The notes beneath the pieces are model-generated. The model did not search any database. It was not told the DNA's origin and saw nothing but the letters and a program-made list of their open reading frames with translations. This document shows, in pieces, positions 42,740 through 55,105 of a DNA stretch of 64,000 nt. The position numbers and the translations under genes are program-made. The stretch covers positions 3,159,501-3,223,500 of the forward strand of contig JBBBDQ010000330.1 in NCBI GenBank assembly GCA_037127315.1. Reading direction: 5' to 3'. The stretch is from Ascarosepion bandense (taxonomy: Eukaryota > Mollusca > Cephalopoda > Sepiida > Sepiidae). Positions within the stretch are counted from its first letter, which is position 1. Each line of letters opens with the position of its first letter.

Positions 42740-43200
42740 TGATACAGTAAGTGCCCGTAATGGTATTTGTGGCGCGACACGTGTTTCGAGTCTAAAGTTG
42801 ACTCTCTTCAGGCGAATAAACTTGAGACTTTGCACATCGAGATCCGTTTGTTTTTCTGATGGCCAAGGTATCGTGTATAAATAGATAAGTCAAGTGGTGA
42901 GCAGGTCAAAAAGTTTGTGTACATACGTGTTGGGTTTTCTCACACTGGCACGTTAAATCTCTCCCGTCACCTTCGTTGGCTATAAAAAAATCTTTTTCAC
43001 TAACTTGCAAAATTTATTTCGTCTTTATACTTCAAAATTGTTTTCAGCGATTTTGATTCAGTTCTACTCGACTGGTCATCTAGTTCTTTTTATTGCTTTT
43101 AGAATACTATTTGAATTTAGTGTGTGACTGTTTTTTTTATCGCGTTTGAATTTCGTGTGTCATTTTTCTTCTATACCAATTTCTCTCGTTGGAACAATCC
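42740..43200. other. Unassigned sequence with a Penelope-like motif
   Basis: GGCGCGACACGTGTTTCGAG, then CTCTTCAGGCGAATAAA at 42,770-42,830 resembles a motif common at ends of Penelope-like and related elements. No coding part; the rest is unassigned. Confidence 0.25.
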
Positions 43201-43239
43201 CTATTTCTGTTTTTAATATATATATATATATTAACAAGT

Positions 43240-46200
43240 TAGAAAAGGGAGAAATGAAAATGGATTCCGTTTCTCCAAAACAGAAACTGTATGCATTTCT
43301 GTAAAAAACGAGCCTACCACCTCGATCCAGACTTAAAATTAAATAGACACGTAATTCTCATAGTCCAACAAATAAAATATGTTTGGAATCTTGTTACGTA
43401 AGCTTAACTTCAAGGTGCACTTTGATTACTTTAAACAAAAATGCTAAAAGGCTTTGAAACTTGTAAAAGTAATATAAAAATTAATTGGGATTGAGATCAA
43501 AAAAGTAATGCTCAGAATATATAGGTCACACATTAGATAAAATCTCGACTATAGATGTAACATTTACAATACCACATGCAAATATTATCTTAAAAACTAC
43601 AAACCATGCAAAATCAAGGACTGGGATTAAGTCCCGGTGCTTTGCGGACGTCACCCATGCAAAATCCCTATATAGAAGCCAATAAACCACCTGTGTATCT
43701 GAGATGGGAAAAATTTATCTCTCCAATATGCACCAAAACTGCAATCCAACCTAAATAACTAAGCATACCAAAAAAAGTATGTACAGTATATCTAGTTCTA
43801 TAGAAATGAACCAACAGCCATTCCTTCACTTGAATTTCGAATTAATGAAGCACTAGAAAAAAATACATAAAGTTCCTGATAACGTAACACAAATCACACT
43901 GAATAGGGGAACTCTATATACAATCTCTAAACTTCACATAAACATAACACGGACAAAGAAAAAGAAACACTCAACAAAAGTATATGCGGAGAATTAAGAA
44001 AAAATATCGTGACTAAGGCGTGTGGAGACGATGGAATCCCGGTGATAGTCCTTAAGAGGTGTGCTCCTGAACTTTCCCCTGTCCTCTCTAAACTATTTAA
44101 CTACTGCCTTTCTGCTTTCCTGCATGCTGGAAGTTCTCTTAAGTCGTTCCTGTATTTAAGAATTGTGGTGAACTATCGGACCCATCCAACTATCGCCCTA
44201 TCAGTCTTCTACCGATATTCGGGAAAGTATTCGAGGCTATAATCAATGCTGAAATAGTTCAACATCTCACCGCCCACAAACTCTTCTCTGACAGGCAATA
44301 TGGATTCCGCTTTGCCAGGTCCACGGCCGACCTGCTAACAACCGTAACGGAGTACATGCTCCAGGCCCTTGATGAGTCTGACGAGGCTCGCGCGGTTGCT
44401 CTGGACATCTCCAAGGCTTTCGACAGGGTTTGGCACTCTGGCCTCCTATGCAAACTACGCGGTTATGGTATTACCGGTCGCCTGCTTGACCTAATTCAAT
44501 CTTTCTTAAATAACCGCAAAATGAAGGTCGTTCTGAATGGGCGTGCCTCTTCGTCCTACAGCACGAATGCTGGTGTCCCACAGGGCTCTATTCTGGGCCC
44601 GACGCTCTTCCTTATTTTCATCAACGACCTCCCAGATGAGATCAAGTCCCAAGTAGGCATCTACGCAGATGACATTACAATATACTACCGCACCAGTAAG
44701 AAACCTGTCGTGGCGGACAGACATAATCTCGCTGCTGACCTTGAACGGGATCTACACTCTGTACTGAACTGGGGCAAGAAGTGGCTTGTCAACTTCAATT
44801 CATCTAAGACCAAGCTGTTGTCTGTCAACCATTACATGCAACCTCTCCTGCCTCCCATAAGCATGGACCAAGCGATTCTTCCGGAGAGCAATACACTACG
44901 CCTCCTCGGACTTACCCTGTCCTCAGACCTCAAATGGAACCACTATATTGAATCCATAGCAAAATCTACTGCTAAGAAGGTTGGGTCACTGTGTCGATCC
45001 AGGATGTTTTTTCCACCTGAATCCATACAGCATATATACAAGTCAACCATCCGTCCGTGCATGGAGTACTGCTGCCACTTATGGTCAGGCGCCCCTGCCG
45101 TTCTCCTCAGTGTTCTTGACAGGCTCCAAAGGAGAGTCTATAATGTGATAGGTACTGATCTGGCGGCTCGACTGCAGCCACTAACCCATCGTCGAAATGT
45201 GGCCTCCCTTTGTTCTATAAATGCTTTCATGGCTTCTGCTCCAACGAACTTAAGTCACTGGTGCCTCCTCAACAGGTGTTTACTCGTGCAACCAGACTGG
45301 CAACTGGGTCCCACCTATTCACAGTCAGGTTAGCCAAATGCAGACAATTCTACTCCTGCAGCTTCTTCACTCGCACTTCCCGCCTGTGGAACTCGCTCCC
45401 GTATTCTTGCTTTCCTGATGGCTACAACCTCCAGAAATTTAAATGCAAAGTCAATACTCATCTACTAACCACTGGACTCTAGCTCTCTCCTCACCCCCGT
45501 ATAACCCTCCCTTTCTCTCTACCTCGCACCTGCTTTCTCAGCTTTCTATTGTTCCTTTCTTACTAATTTGTACTCCTCACTCTTTTCTAATTAATCTTTT
45601 TACATTTATGTAGCCCCCTGCACATCAGTGGCATTTCCGCCTTGCTCGGGGTGAAATGATTAAAAAAAAAAACTATTACACACAAATGGATAAAAGAGTA
45701 TGTGCAGCAGCCAGAAACAGACAAATTCATAAACAAGTCAGGCTACTAAAGAATGCATTCAGCTATACAGCTGAAATACAAGCCATTAAAATAGCACTTC
45801 TTAAAATGATAGAAAATTCAAAAAATATGAAGTGTATAATATTCTCAGACTCCCTAACTAGTTTAGCAACAATTAAAGAAAAATACACCCTGTATTCACG
45901 AAATCTTATACACTTGTCATCAATTAATAAACCACAAAACAATAACATTGGCTCGGATTCCTAACCATATAGGAATCAAGGGACATCATGAAGCTTACAC
46001 ACTGGCAAAAGAGGCTATGAAAATGATGAACATCAAACTTCTATGTACAAATTGCAAAAACAAAATTACACAACATATCAAAAGAAAATGGCAAGAAATT
46101 TGGGATATTTTCCCAAATAATAAACTATATGAACATCAACCGATAATAGTAAAGGGTGAATATCAAGCCATTGACTGACTGTAGACAAAACATAGTGCTC

Positions 46201-46625
46201 AATAAGAACAGAATAGAAATTACACACTCACCTGACACACACAAATACACATGCTTAAGGCAAAACTACTCTTCTGTGCACCCACTAAAGTCAATTTATC
46301 ATATTATGATAGAATGCAAAAAAGAAAAACACAAAAATACGTAGCAACTATTTCCAAGCAGAAAATCTTTACATGTTCTTCAAAATTGTACCTACTGCCC
46401 GAATAATAGGATATCTGAAAAAATCTAATATTTCCAACTTCTATAGAAAATAAGGCTTGGACTTTGAACCATGCAACATACGTTTTGAAACACTATTGAA
46501 CTATACAACATGTGATATTTTGAAAACAATTAAAAAAAAACTCACAACCATTCCTGAATATTAAATCCAGTTTCAGCATAATATGACCGAAAGAGGTTGA
46601 TATGCTAGTAAAACAAATAAACACT
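43240..46625 (+). mobile_element. I-like LINE relic (RNase H class) interrupted by LINE-A
   Basis: Left part 43,240-44,003: RT-end block (NGFRFSKTETVCMHFCKK-like reading from 43,255) and a long lysine-rich connection region. Right part 45,672-46,625: an RNase H domain (AFSYTAEIQAIKIALLKMI, IIFSDSLTSLATI, then ARIPNHIGIKGHHEA in another frame) and a C-terminal region. RNase H after RT is the mark of I-group LINEs. The 3' end GGTTGATATGCTAGTAAAAC then AAATAAAC resembles the SINE-D tail. Confidence 0.75.
44004..45671 (+). mobile_element. LINE-A with intact reverse transcriptase core
   Basis: A 5'-truncated copy starting at the K-A-C-G-D-D-G-I-P-V motif before the palm. From about 44,152 to 45,205 one frame stays open: SNYRPISLLPIFGKVFEAII, FARSTADLLTTVTEY, LDISKAFDRVWHSGLL, GVPQGSILGPTLFLIFINDL, GIYADDITIYY with the catalytic YADD intact, thumb, and part of the C-terminus. 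A 4-base deletion near 45,205 shifts the frame; the last part continues at 45,210-45,482. The 3' terminus and A-run are at 45,600-45,671. Reverse transcribes its own RNA at the target in intact relatives; this copy lacks the endonuclease. Confidence 0.9.
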
Positions 46626-46629
46626 CTAT

Positions 46630-47060
46630 TTTGATTACGTATATTTGTAATTTTTTCGGTTTTTTCTTTTTCTTTTTTTTTTCTTTTCACACATTTTGTT
46701 TTTCCTTTATGTGTGTTTATGCTTTTTTGTCGCGTATGTGTTTAGGTTTTTTTGTTTTCTTTTCGGTTATGAATTTTTACGTTTGTTTTTCGAGCTTGTT
46801 TTTCTGTTTGTGTTTTTTTTTTCTTTTTAGTGTATATGCATTTTTTCTTTTTTCTTTTTCGTGTTTCTACGTTTGTTTTCCGTGTATGTGAGGATTTTTC
46901 TTTGCGTGATGTTTGCGTTGTTTTTCTCTGTTTTTTAGTGTTTTTTTATATGCTTTCTTCAGTATAATTTTTCATTCTTTTCATTTTGCTTTCTTTTTTT
47001 CCATTTTGTCTTCTCATTTTCTAACACTTTTAATGTATATTTCGTTCTTTCTTTTTCTAG
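46630..47060 (+). other. T-rich intron end before lipoxygenase exon 3
   Basis: About 430 bp of T/TTTTTC/TTTG-rich DNA that ends in the exon 3 acceptor. The phenylalanine-rich frame is low complexity. Confidence 0.6.
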
Positions 47061-47186
47061 AAAAACCTTATTCTCACTAAAATGGAACATTTATACCTAA
47101 ATTTCAAGGCCAAATTATTGATTCATGAATGGGATTCTTTTGATGACATAGATAAGATTTATGACGATGAACGAACGAAACCTCTC
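47061..47186 (+). CDS. Lipoxygenase, third coding exon
   Basis: A 42-codon exon with a textbook acceptor (TTCTTTCTTTTTCTAG, ending 47,060) and GTAAGT donor (47,187), phase 0 at both ends. The peptide (KNLILTKMEHLYLNFKAKLL then IHEWDSFDDIDKIYDDE) is charged and aromatic, like the segment ahead of the ADHW motif in AOS-LOX/5-LOX type proteins. It contains no catalytic residue. It lies alone between about 0.45 kb of T-rich intron and unique downstream intron, and no repeat overlaps it. The assignment rests on phase continuity with neighbouring exons and on open reading with strong splice sites; similarity over the first half is weaker than for the other exons. Confidence 0.8.
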
Positions 47187-47189
47187 GTA

Positions 47190-47700
47190 AGTACAATGCT
47201 TTCTTAACTAAGACTAAATGTTAAAGTTTGAAAGATTACGTGATTTCTCTGTTCGAGTGTGGTCTAAAACCTGTTCATGTCAGTTGAAATATTGGCTATA
47301 GGCGTCTGCATCTTAATTTTTTCACAAGCTAAATTCTCAAATTTTAAAATTTGATTGTCAATGGTTGTGATGACTGTTTTATTTTTAGATACTATTCCTG
47401 AAAAAAAATATAACTTGAAAGAAATATCGCAGGCCTATTCCTATGCTTCTCACTTCAAAAAGAAAAAGCAATACCACTAGTTCAAAGAAACGATTAAGCG
47501 TGCCTACTTTAAATTAATTTTCCCTCGTCGATATCGCTTTACGTTGGCACTCATAATGGAAAAGATTTTTTTCGCTGGTCAACTTCTTAAAATATGACGC
47601 ATTGCATCTTCTCAATGTTCTTTAAGTTTTATTTTTTGTGCGTAGATAGCGACCAGTCTGAAACGTTTAGATGTATTCGTTTTCGATGGCTTCTCAACCC
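47190..47700. other. No recognisable feature (intron)
   Basis: Unique-looking intron sequence. Confidence 0.45.
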
Positions 47701-47702
47701 TT

Positions 47703-47842
47703 TGCAGGTTATTTAAAGCCAGATTTTAAAAGATAATAATGATTAAGTGCTACATGTCTTACTAATTAACGCATAGGTAGAAGAGATGAAGTGGATTCAT
47801 ACCTTTCTCAATGGTATTTGCGCGTTAGTGAATATAACGAAC
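47703..47842 (-). mobile_element. 5S-SINE-type 3' half
   Basis: On the minus strand: core GAGAAAGGTATGAATCCAC … TATGCGTTAATTAG and the tail TCTGGCTTTAAATAACCTGC shared with 15.4 and 30.7 kb. The heads are missing. Confidence 0.68.
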
Positions 47843-48237
47843 GAATGGTGTTACTACGTTGCTACAAGCAGAAGTGATCTTCAGTGTAAAGAACTTTCCA
47901 CACGCTATGTGCGTTATATAATCTTCAACCACATTGCAAAATGGATGTAGGCGGCTGCAGTAAAAGGAGGCATATCTAATTTACTCTTCACAATCACAAC
48001 ACACACATCCTTGCAAGATTACCAGTTCGACAAAACAAAGTTTTTAGCTGACTCATAGGGTTTTTCGCAAAGCTTGTCACACGAGTGATACCCCGTTGTT
48101 AGTGGTCTTTCAACTCGCGCGCCTATGACGATACACAATGATACTCCTGTTTTATCAGATCTAGCCTGTCCATCAAATGATTTCGAAGAGCCCGCCACTA
48201 AGTCATATTTATCTACCTCGAGAATAATTGAGAAAGC

Positions 48238-48420
48238 ACGGTAGAGTAATGGAAAGCAACTCAGATTGAAGAATCGGATAGCCAAGTTCGGATTCCAGTT
48301 GAGTTCATTATATTCACTTACCTGAATACTCTTATGAAAATCTATCTTTTCTACTCCCAACTATGAGTAAATAGCAGAACAGACTGGATTATATAGCCTT
48401 AGGCATCAATCGGTCTAGGA
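48238..48420 (+). mobile_element. SINE-A, diverged, 3'-truncated
   Basis: GGTAGAGTAATGGAAAGCAA (box A region), AAGTTCGGATTCCAGTTGAG (box B), core to ATAGCCTTAGGCATCAATC; hairpin and end absent. Confidence 0.75.
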
Positions 48421-49120
48421 AAAGGAAAAACTCTAAATTCAGAACCAGTCTGGAGGTGGACCAACTCGCCTGGAGGATAAAGGGGTTTGCGTACGATCAA
48501 CGTACCTGTAAAACAGATAGTTACAGAAGTATTGATGACAACGAACCAGCCCAGAACAGAGGACGATTGCAAGAGGTTGACTAGGAGCGATGGGGTTAAG
48601 AACAACAACCAAGTGTCAGAGGCCAGCTTTAGCTTGTGAAAAAACTCTTAGAGCGCAACACTTGCGACAGGAGTACTTATCCCAGAGCACTCAATCGGCT
48701 ACACAAAGATGGAAAAGCTTGAGAGAGTCGATAAAGTATGATGGAATAAATGTGGGAAGCATAAACTTCCGTCTACCCTTTATAAAAAGATTGCAAACTG
48801 CCCATAAACTTCGGTCTCGATCTTCTCTGGAATTCCCGATCATCTTTATTCTCCAACTGGAAGTCTGAAACGAACTATAATCCAAGAATCTTTCATAGTT
48901 CGTCTGTCCATCAGAAAGGGAAACTCCCATCTACGTACCCAACCGTAAGCTAACTTATCGCGAATAATCATGTCCCTTTTAACTTACGAATGAAAATGTT
49001 CTACACAAGAACATGCAGTATCTGCGAAAGGGAACCTAAAAAAAAACATGAAATATTTTGACCTATCGATTGAATTAAACGCCTCATTCTTCAATCAATT
49101 GTTAAAGATCACTGCTAGCA
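48421..49120. other. Unassigned intron sequence of higher GC
   Basis: Includes a 92-codon frame at 48,590-48,868 (MGLRTTTKCQRPALACEKTL…) without any recognisable domain or splice evidence. Probably decayed element sequence. Confidence 0.35.
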
Positions 49121-49127
49121 GAGACAC

Positions 49128-49468
49128 ACCCTGCCAACTGGCTCGAGTACAATTCATATGCTGTCCTTGGTATGACGATGGTAGCAATGCTTCGGATAGA
49201 TAGGTTGCAGAGAGTGGAACCGCCTCTTAATTGCTGTTGTTACCAGGTCCACCATGATCCAGCAGGAGGCACCTGTTTGGAAAGTATAAAAATACATTTT
49301 CATACCAACAATACTTTTTTTTTTAAATTACTAGCATTACATTTTTTTAAATTACCATCAATGTATTTCTGTAATGAAATTACTAATTCTCTTAAGAAAA
49401 TTAAATTTCGGTATTAAATGACCCATAAGATGTTGATTTGCCGCTAAACAAACAAACAAACAAACAAT
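49128..49468 (+). repeat. SINE-D copy
   Basis: CTTGGTATGACGATGGTAGC, CCAGGTCCACCATGATCC, GAAAGTATAAAAATACATTT, TATTAAATGACCCATAAGA, ending in (AAAC)n. Confidence 0.75.
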
Positions 49469-49504
49469 TCATGAGAAAGTCATCTGTACCTAGGCTCTTG
49501 GGCA

Positions 49505-49640
49505 CCTCCTTGTGGTGTAATTGTTAGCAATCTTGTCTCGCTAGGGTCATTACAATTTAGTAGTGAGTTCGATCCTTACTAGGTGACCCGTATTTTCGGC
49601 CTTGTGCCACATCTAAGCTTAGAAAATCAACATCTGTACC
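49505..49640 (+). mobile_element. SINE-B copy
   Basis: TGTGGTGTAATTGTTAGCAA (box A), GTGAGTTCGATCCTTACTAG (box B), TTTTCGGCCTTGTGCCACAT, CTAAGCTTAGAAAATC. Confidence 0.85.
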
Positions 49641-49644
49641 TAGG

Positions 49645-50360
49645 ATCTTGCTTCATTAACCAAACTCAGCGCTTGCTATATCTTAGCCACTGTTACGGAT
49701 TCCTCAAATTCAGATGATTCAATTACTTTTAGGTGACCAAACTCTGCTATAGAGGTGTCGAACTGGGCGGCACTCAGTCTTGCCTCTCTAATGAAAAGCC
49801 TCTGAAAGCAACTTCGAAAACTCTCGCCTTTGCCTTCGTTTATAGGCATTTGTCGTTTTTCTGGCAATGTGACGCTCACCATTCAACAGGCATATTCTTT
49901 GCCGTGGAAGACATTCTCTTTTAAAATTTGCCTCAACCTCCAGAGTTTGGTCCTTGATAAAGAGGTTAACACCGCCATTACAATGGCTATTCTCAACATT
50001 CTCTACCACAGCCTCCGTCAGTGTCTACTTTAGTGTTAGCAAGCAAAAAGTGGTCCTGAAAATACTTCTCAGTTATTATCGATGTGCCGAATTTCTAGAA
50101 ACGAGTCACTTAATCCTAGTGGTATCTAAGTTTACATGAACCCTGTCAAACTTTCGGTTCGTATAAACAATACCGTGAAAAATTCGGCTGTCTAAAAGCC
50201 CTCATCGTCTCGCTTACATAGAATTCATTCGATATAGCTAGAATAATACTGAATTCGAGTTGCTATTATTCTGCATATCGCCTCTGGCTTCACTTGGTCT
50301 ATGTGCAATTCTTCAGCCCCAACGCTGCGTCACAGACTGAATTAACAACAACAGACAATT
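49645..50360. other. Unassigned intron sequence
   Basis: Overlapping short frames on both strands around 49,680-50,030 (a 68-codon minus frame and 60-70 codon plus frames) show no recognisable domain. Confidence 0.35.
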
Positions 50361-50361
50361 T

Positions 50362-53250
50362 CCTTTTTTTTCCTTAACCGTTTCACCCCGAGCATCAATA
50401 TTGCCGCTGGTTTGCAAGGGCCTACATAATAGGAGAGAGGAAGGTTATGTCAATATAGACTGGGTAAGAGAAAGATTAGAATACTGGCCTGAAGAGAGTA
50501 AAGTGAGAGGAGCAAGATTCAGTGGGTGTCGGCGAAAAGATAAGAAATGATAATAGTCAAAAAAATAAGAGATGGCGAATGACGTTGCATTTAAATCTTT
50601 AGAGATTATAGTCAACATGGAAGCAAGTATACGGAAAGGAGTTCCACAAACGGGAAGTGCGAGGAAAGAAGTTGCTATGGTAGAAAAAGCGGTTAAATTT
50701 CCTTTTTTTTTTTTTTTTTTTTTTTGACAGTAAAAGAGTGGTATCTTGTTGCCAGTCTACTTGCACGAGTAAATTCGTGTAGAAAAGGCTCCAGGGAGCT
50801 AAGCTAATCAGAGTAGAAGCCGTGAAAATGTTCGTAGAAGAGACAATGGGGAGCCACATCTCGTCAGTGAGAAAATGACTGGAGTCGAGGTGCCAGGTCG
50901 GGATTGATTACACTGCAGATTCTTCTTTGGATTTTGTTAAGAACTTCCAGACGAATAGAAGGAGGACCCTATGATAGCATTATTCAATGCACGGCGGATG
51001 GTTGATTTATATATGTATAAAATGGATTCAGACGAGAAAAATTTCCACGCGCGACACAGTGACCCAACCTTCCTAGCAGTAGATTTAGCTTTTGTTTCAA
51101 TATAGTCGGACCATTCGTTGATGGGGGCGGGTAAGAAAGACTGTCTATGGTGGTTAAAGAATAGAAACTTCGTTTTGGAAAGATTAAAATTTACCAGCCA
51201 TTTCTTACCCCAGTCCACCACAGATTGGAGGTCCGCTTCAAGGTCAACAGCAAGATCAGTCTTGGCAGGTTTCTTACAGATACGGGACTAAATGGTGGTG
51301 TCGTCAGCGTAAATGCTTGGGATCTGATCACATTAGGGGATCGTGGATAAAGATCAGAAAAAAGCGCCGGACTTACGATACAGCCCTGGGTGACACCCGC
51401 GTTCGTACGATAGGTTCTGGAGACGTGCTCGTTCAACACGATTTTTATGGCGAGCTTTGATAGGAACGATTGGATCAAATCAAACAAGCGATCAGTTATG
51501 TCATAGCCCTGTGGTTTGCACAGAAGGTCAGCATGTCAGGCTCTGTCAAATGCTTTAGTGTTATCCAGGCAACAGCTCTAGCCTCACCGTTTAAATCGAG
51601 AGCCTGGTATATGAATTCGGTAATGTTCGCTAGCATATCCACGGTTAACATGGCGAAGCGAAAACCGTCTGTTGGAGTGAGATGTCTGTCGGCTGTGAGA
51701 TGTTGAACCAATTCAACTTTGATGATAGCCTCGAACACCTTGTCAAAAATCGGAAGGAAGTTGATAATTAGAGAGGTCCGAGGGTTTTTTCTTTCTTAAA
51801 TACAGGAACCATCGCTGAGGACTTCCAGAAACCAGGAAGCAGAGAGGCAGTATAATGTTTGGAGAAGACGGAAGAGAGTTCAGGCATATTTCTTCATGAC
51901 GATAACCGGGATTCCGTCACCTCCGCGCACCTTATGAGGATCAAGCTTTGAAATTATGCTGGAGAACAGAGAGGGAGTTATCTATACATCCCTCAGCTGA
52001 GCCTCAGTTCTGGGTGAGAAGTAGAGTGCTGATACCCCGACGAATCAAATGTGAAGGCGGAGATTCTGCAGAAAAGCACTCTGCCTTGTCCACCATGGCT
52101 GTAAGAACGTCAAACTTGTTGATTATATGAGGGATGGAGGTTTGCTATTGTTCAGCACATTTTGGCAGAATCGCCAGTAGTTTTTGGAGCCGGACTTGCG
52201 GGCTTCAATACGCTGATTCATTCTATCAGCAAGCAGCTGCTTAGTATTATTTAGTGTCCTCTTGCACTCATTACGAGTAGAAGTAAAAAGGCGCTTATTG
52301 TGGTCTGTGGCGTGGCTCCGATAAAGCCGGAAGAAGTGATTTCTGTAGGCAATGGCGGCTGAGCAAGCAGGAGAGAACCAAGCAGACGAATGAGATTTAA
52401 TATAAAACTTCCTGGCTGAAATGGAAATATCAATGCCAGCTTTCACCCAGGAGGAAACCTCAGAGGCGCAATCCTCAACAGGGAGGCTAAACACTTTTTT
52501 CCAAGGGACGTCCCACAGAAACGAATGAACTTCTTGGGTAGCAGTAAGAAATTCTGTTAATAGGAAGTTCCTGAGGGGAGTGTGAGCGGAAAGAGATATT
52601 AACAGAAACCATAGCATAGTCAGTTTCCAAGAGGACAAAGCTACATGGCTTCGCAGGAGTCAGAGATATAGTGAAGCAGGTATCTAACAGAGAAGCGTGT
52701 TCTATAGAGATACTGGGGAAACGGGTGGGGAAATACATCACTTGCGTGAGAGACTGAGTGATTGCAAAGTTCATCATTTGGATGCCAGTAGGATCAGTGA
52801 TAGTTTTTCAGCCATTTGTCATGGTGGGCATTAAGGTCACCGAACACAAATATATTTGCGAAATGGCCTTATCTATATTGTCGGAGATACTGCCTAGCAT
52901 GGAACAGTCAAAAGAGGAAGAAGAGTGGTAGAGAAAGAAAATATAGCTAACTGATTTTAGATGTGAAAGAGGGAGGCATGAATGATCAGAAAATTCAAGA
53001 GAAATCACCCTGGCGAGAGGAAGATGTTCGTCAATATAAACCCCGAGACCATGCATATGGACACTGGAATCTTTCCTTAAAAGGGGAAGGTACCCAGGAA
53101 TCGAGAAATCAATGAAGGGGATTGTTGGGTAAAGATTGGTTTCTCGAAATGCGAAGATTTCGGGGGACTTTTCGTGGAGGAAAGATTCAACGCTGCAAAT
53201 ATTGTTACGCATACCACGAATGCTTGTGAAAGAAATGCTGAGTGGTTTAG
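50362..53250 (-). mobile_element. Nearly full-length old LINE of the A/B group
   Basis: 3' end at the T-run 50,365 (TTAACCGTTTCACCCCGAGC). On the minus strand in order: endonuclease part (53,212-52,808: ICSVESFLHEKSPEIFAFRE, MHGLGVYIDEHLPLARVISL), connection, RT entry (FEAIIKVELVQHLT), palm remnants (VTQGCIVSPALFSDLY), thumb (VDWGKKWLVNFNLSKTK), C-terminus (SRTSRLWNSFP). YADD is destroyed and at least six frame breaks are visible. A 27-bp T-run (50,701-50,727) interrupts the tail. Confidence 0.82.
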
Positions 53251-53659
53251 GTCATTTTAGATGAACTGGTTTAGATCTGTTTCTTGGAATTTGGGTGTTC
53301 ATTTTTATGTTACTTTTGTGAGAAGAGGCTTCAAGTAGATGTGGAAGATGGTCATTGACTCCGACATATGCAGGAAGGGAGTGGTGCAGACTGCAGCATA
53401 GTGTGGCCTCGGGATTGTTCACCAAAAGGTGGTTGGATGGACACCTATCCATGCGCGTCATGGCACTACAAGAACCTTGATATTATGCAACTGCTGATCA
53501 GCGAAGCCGCTTTGGACGCTATGCAAGAACCATGGCTTCTAACTTCTAGTTGGAAGCAGCATCTAGAAAAGTGCCAACCCTCACTATGAAGAGACATTGC
53601 CACCGAGCGCACGCATAGCAAAACATCTGCGAGAGCACCAGTATTGAAGTTTGAAAAGA

Positions 53660-53776
53660 GAAAAAGAACTGGGAACTAATTCCTAAACAGGGAACAAGGG
53701 ATGAGCCTCTACTCTTGTTCAAAAAAAGGGAGGGGTATAAACCGGACAATAGTAGCGACTATCTACTCCAATAAAA
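53660..53776 (-). repeat. Repeat related to LINE-A-linked sequence
   Basis: Reverse complement ATTGGAGTAGATAGTCGCTA … AGAGTAGAGGCTCATCCCTT then GTTCCCTGTTTAGG, as at 25,058-25,145. Confidence 0.55.
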
Positions 53777-53779
53777 AAA

Positions 53780-54780
53780 AGGTTTAAACTTAGTGAAAGT
53801 CAGGAGTTCCTTTCACTGGTTCAGTAAAGTATTTAGGCCAGAAACAATCGAAAAAAAATAATTCATCTGAAAGCAAAATATTAAAGCAAAAAACAGCAAC
53901 AAAAAATAGAAAAATTAACAATAGACCAAAAATCAAACACATTGGGGAGAATTAAAGAGATGCCAAACAACTAAAACAGACAGTATTGCAAACGAAGATG
54001 AGTTTGCGTTGCCAGTAGGAAAAAAGATTTTTCTCGCTTTATTTTCAACTAGGAGATAATCTTTTCTTGAAGGAAGGAAGACGGAGATTAAGAAAACGGA
54101 ATTCAACAGGTCGGACAGCAACATGCTGTCACCACTTGGTAGCTTGTCACGCCAACGAATCTAGGAGTGGTGAGGTGGTTGCACTCTTGTGATAGATTTG
54201 GGAATTTTTCAATTATATTAAAATTCTTTCTCATTCAATCTTACTCTGTCTCTCTCACTCACACTTGTTTGCATGTATGTTTATGCGAAGTATATTTTCA
54301 TTTTATTCTTTAAAAAACACTTCAACTATTGTATTCATCTTGAATCCTTATCTTTCAATGGTGAAACGCATTCTCTCTCAAATCAAAGGTCTGTATTTAA
54401 AAATAATACACCAATCATCCGAGCAGGCTGACAAAGTACAGTAGAAAAGACATTTCTTAACAAAAACAAAAAGTATTACGAAGAAAACATAGAATGACTA
54501 AAACTCGTGAAAAGATGAAATCAGTGATAGTTGTAAATCTACAGTAAATTGTGGCATAAAATTTAATATTTGGACATGTAAACTAATCCCTGATTCATAA
54601 GACCCGATGAGGTGGGTCGGAATGAGTTCAGTGAATTTTTAATCGATCTGTTGGTTATCGACTCATTTGCCATTGTTTCTGTCAATTTTCTGTGGGAGAG
54701 TTAATAAGTTCGATCTGTGCCTCTTAACTCCAGCTAATAATGCCCTTGATTTGCGAGAAATACTTTCCAATAGCCAAATA
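53780..54780. other. No recognisable feature (intron)
   Basis: AT-rich, unique-looking. Confidence 0.5.
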
Positions 54781-54819
54781 AATATATCGGTTAGTTATGT
54801 ACCATACGTAAATATATCA

Positions 54820-55105
54820 GTCAATTAAGTACCATACGTGATATACACTTTGGGCGATCATGTCTCTTTCGAGACATGACTGACTTGGCAGAAGATTATC
54901 CCGCAGTAGGTTGCCATTGCTTTCTGCGATAGACTGGTTGTCAGTCAAGGCTATAGAACCCAATCTGTCCTATTATTTAACTCATAACTGGATGGAAGAG
55001 ACGGATTGATACGTTTCCCAAGGGTATTTGTGCAAGGAATTCAACTGGAATTCGAACTCGGTGCCTCGATTTCCATTACACCACAACGCACATCCTGCAT
55101 AAATA
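54820..55105 (-). mobile_element. SINE-A, full-length
   Basis: Complete hairpin (CATGTCTCTTTCGAGACATG), core and head. TAAATATAT flanks both sides. A short repeat of the 3' end (GTACCATACGTAAATATATC) precedes it at 54,797. Confidence 0.88.

Noticed and set aside
46631..46891. Phenylalanine-rich possible membrane protein
   Set aside because: Low-complexity T-rich intron with no codon structure.
48590..48868. 92-codon frame as a host exon
   Set aside because: No recognised domain, no splice context that joins it to the lipoxygenase, and it lies between phase-compatible exons.
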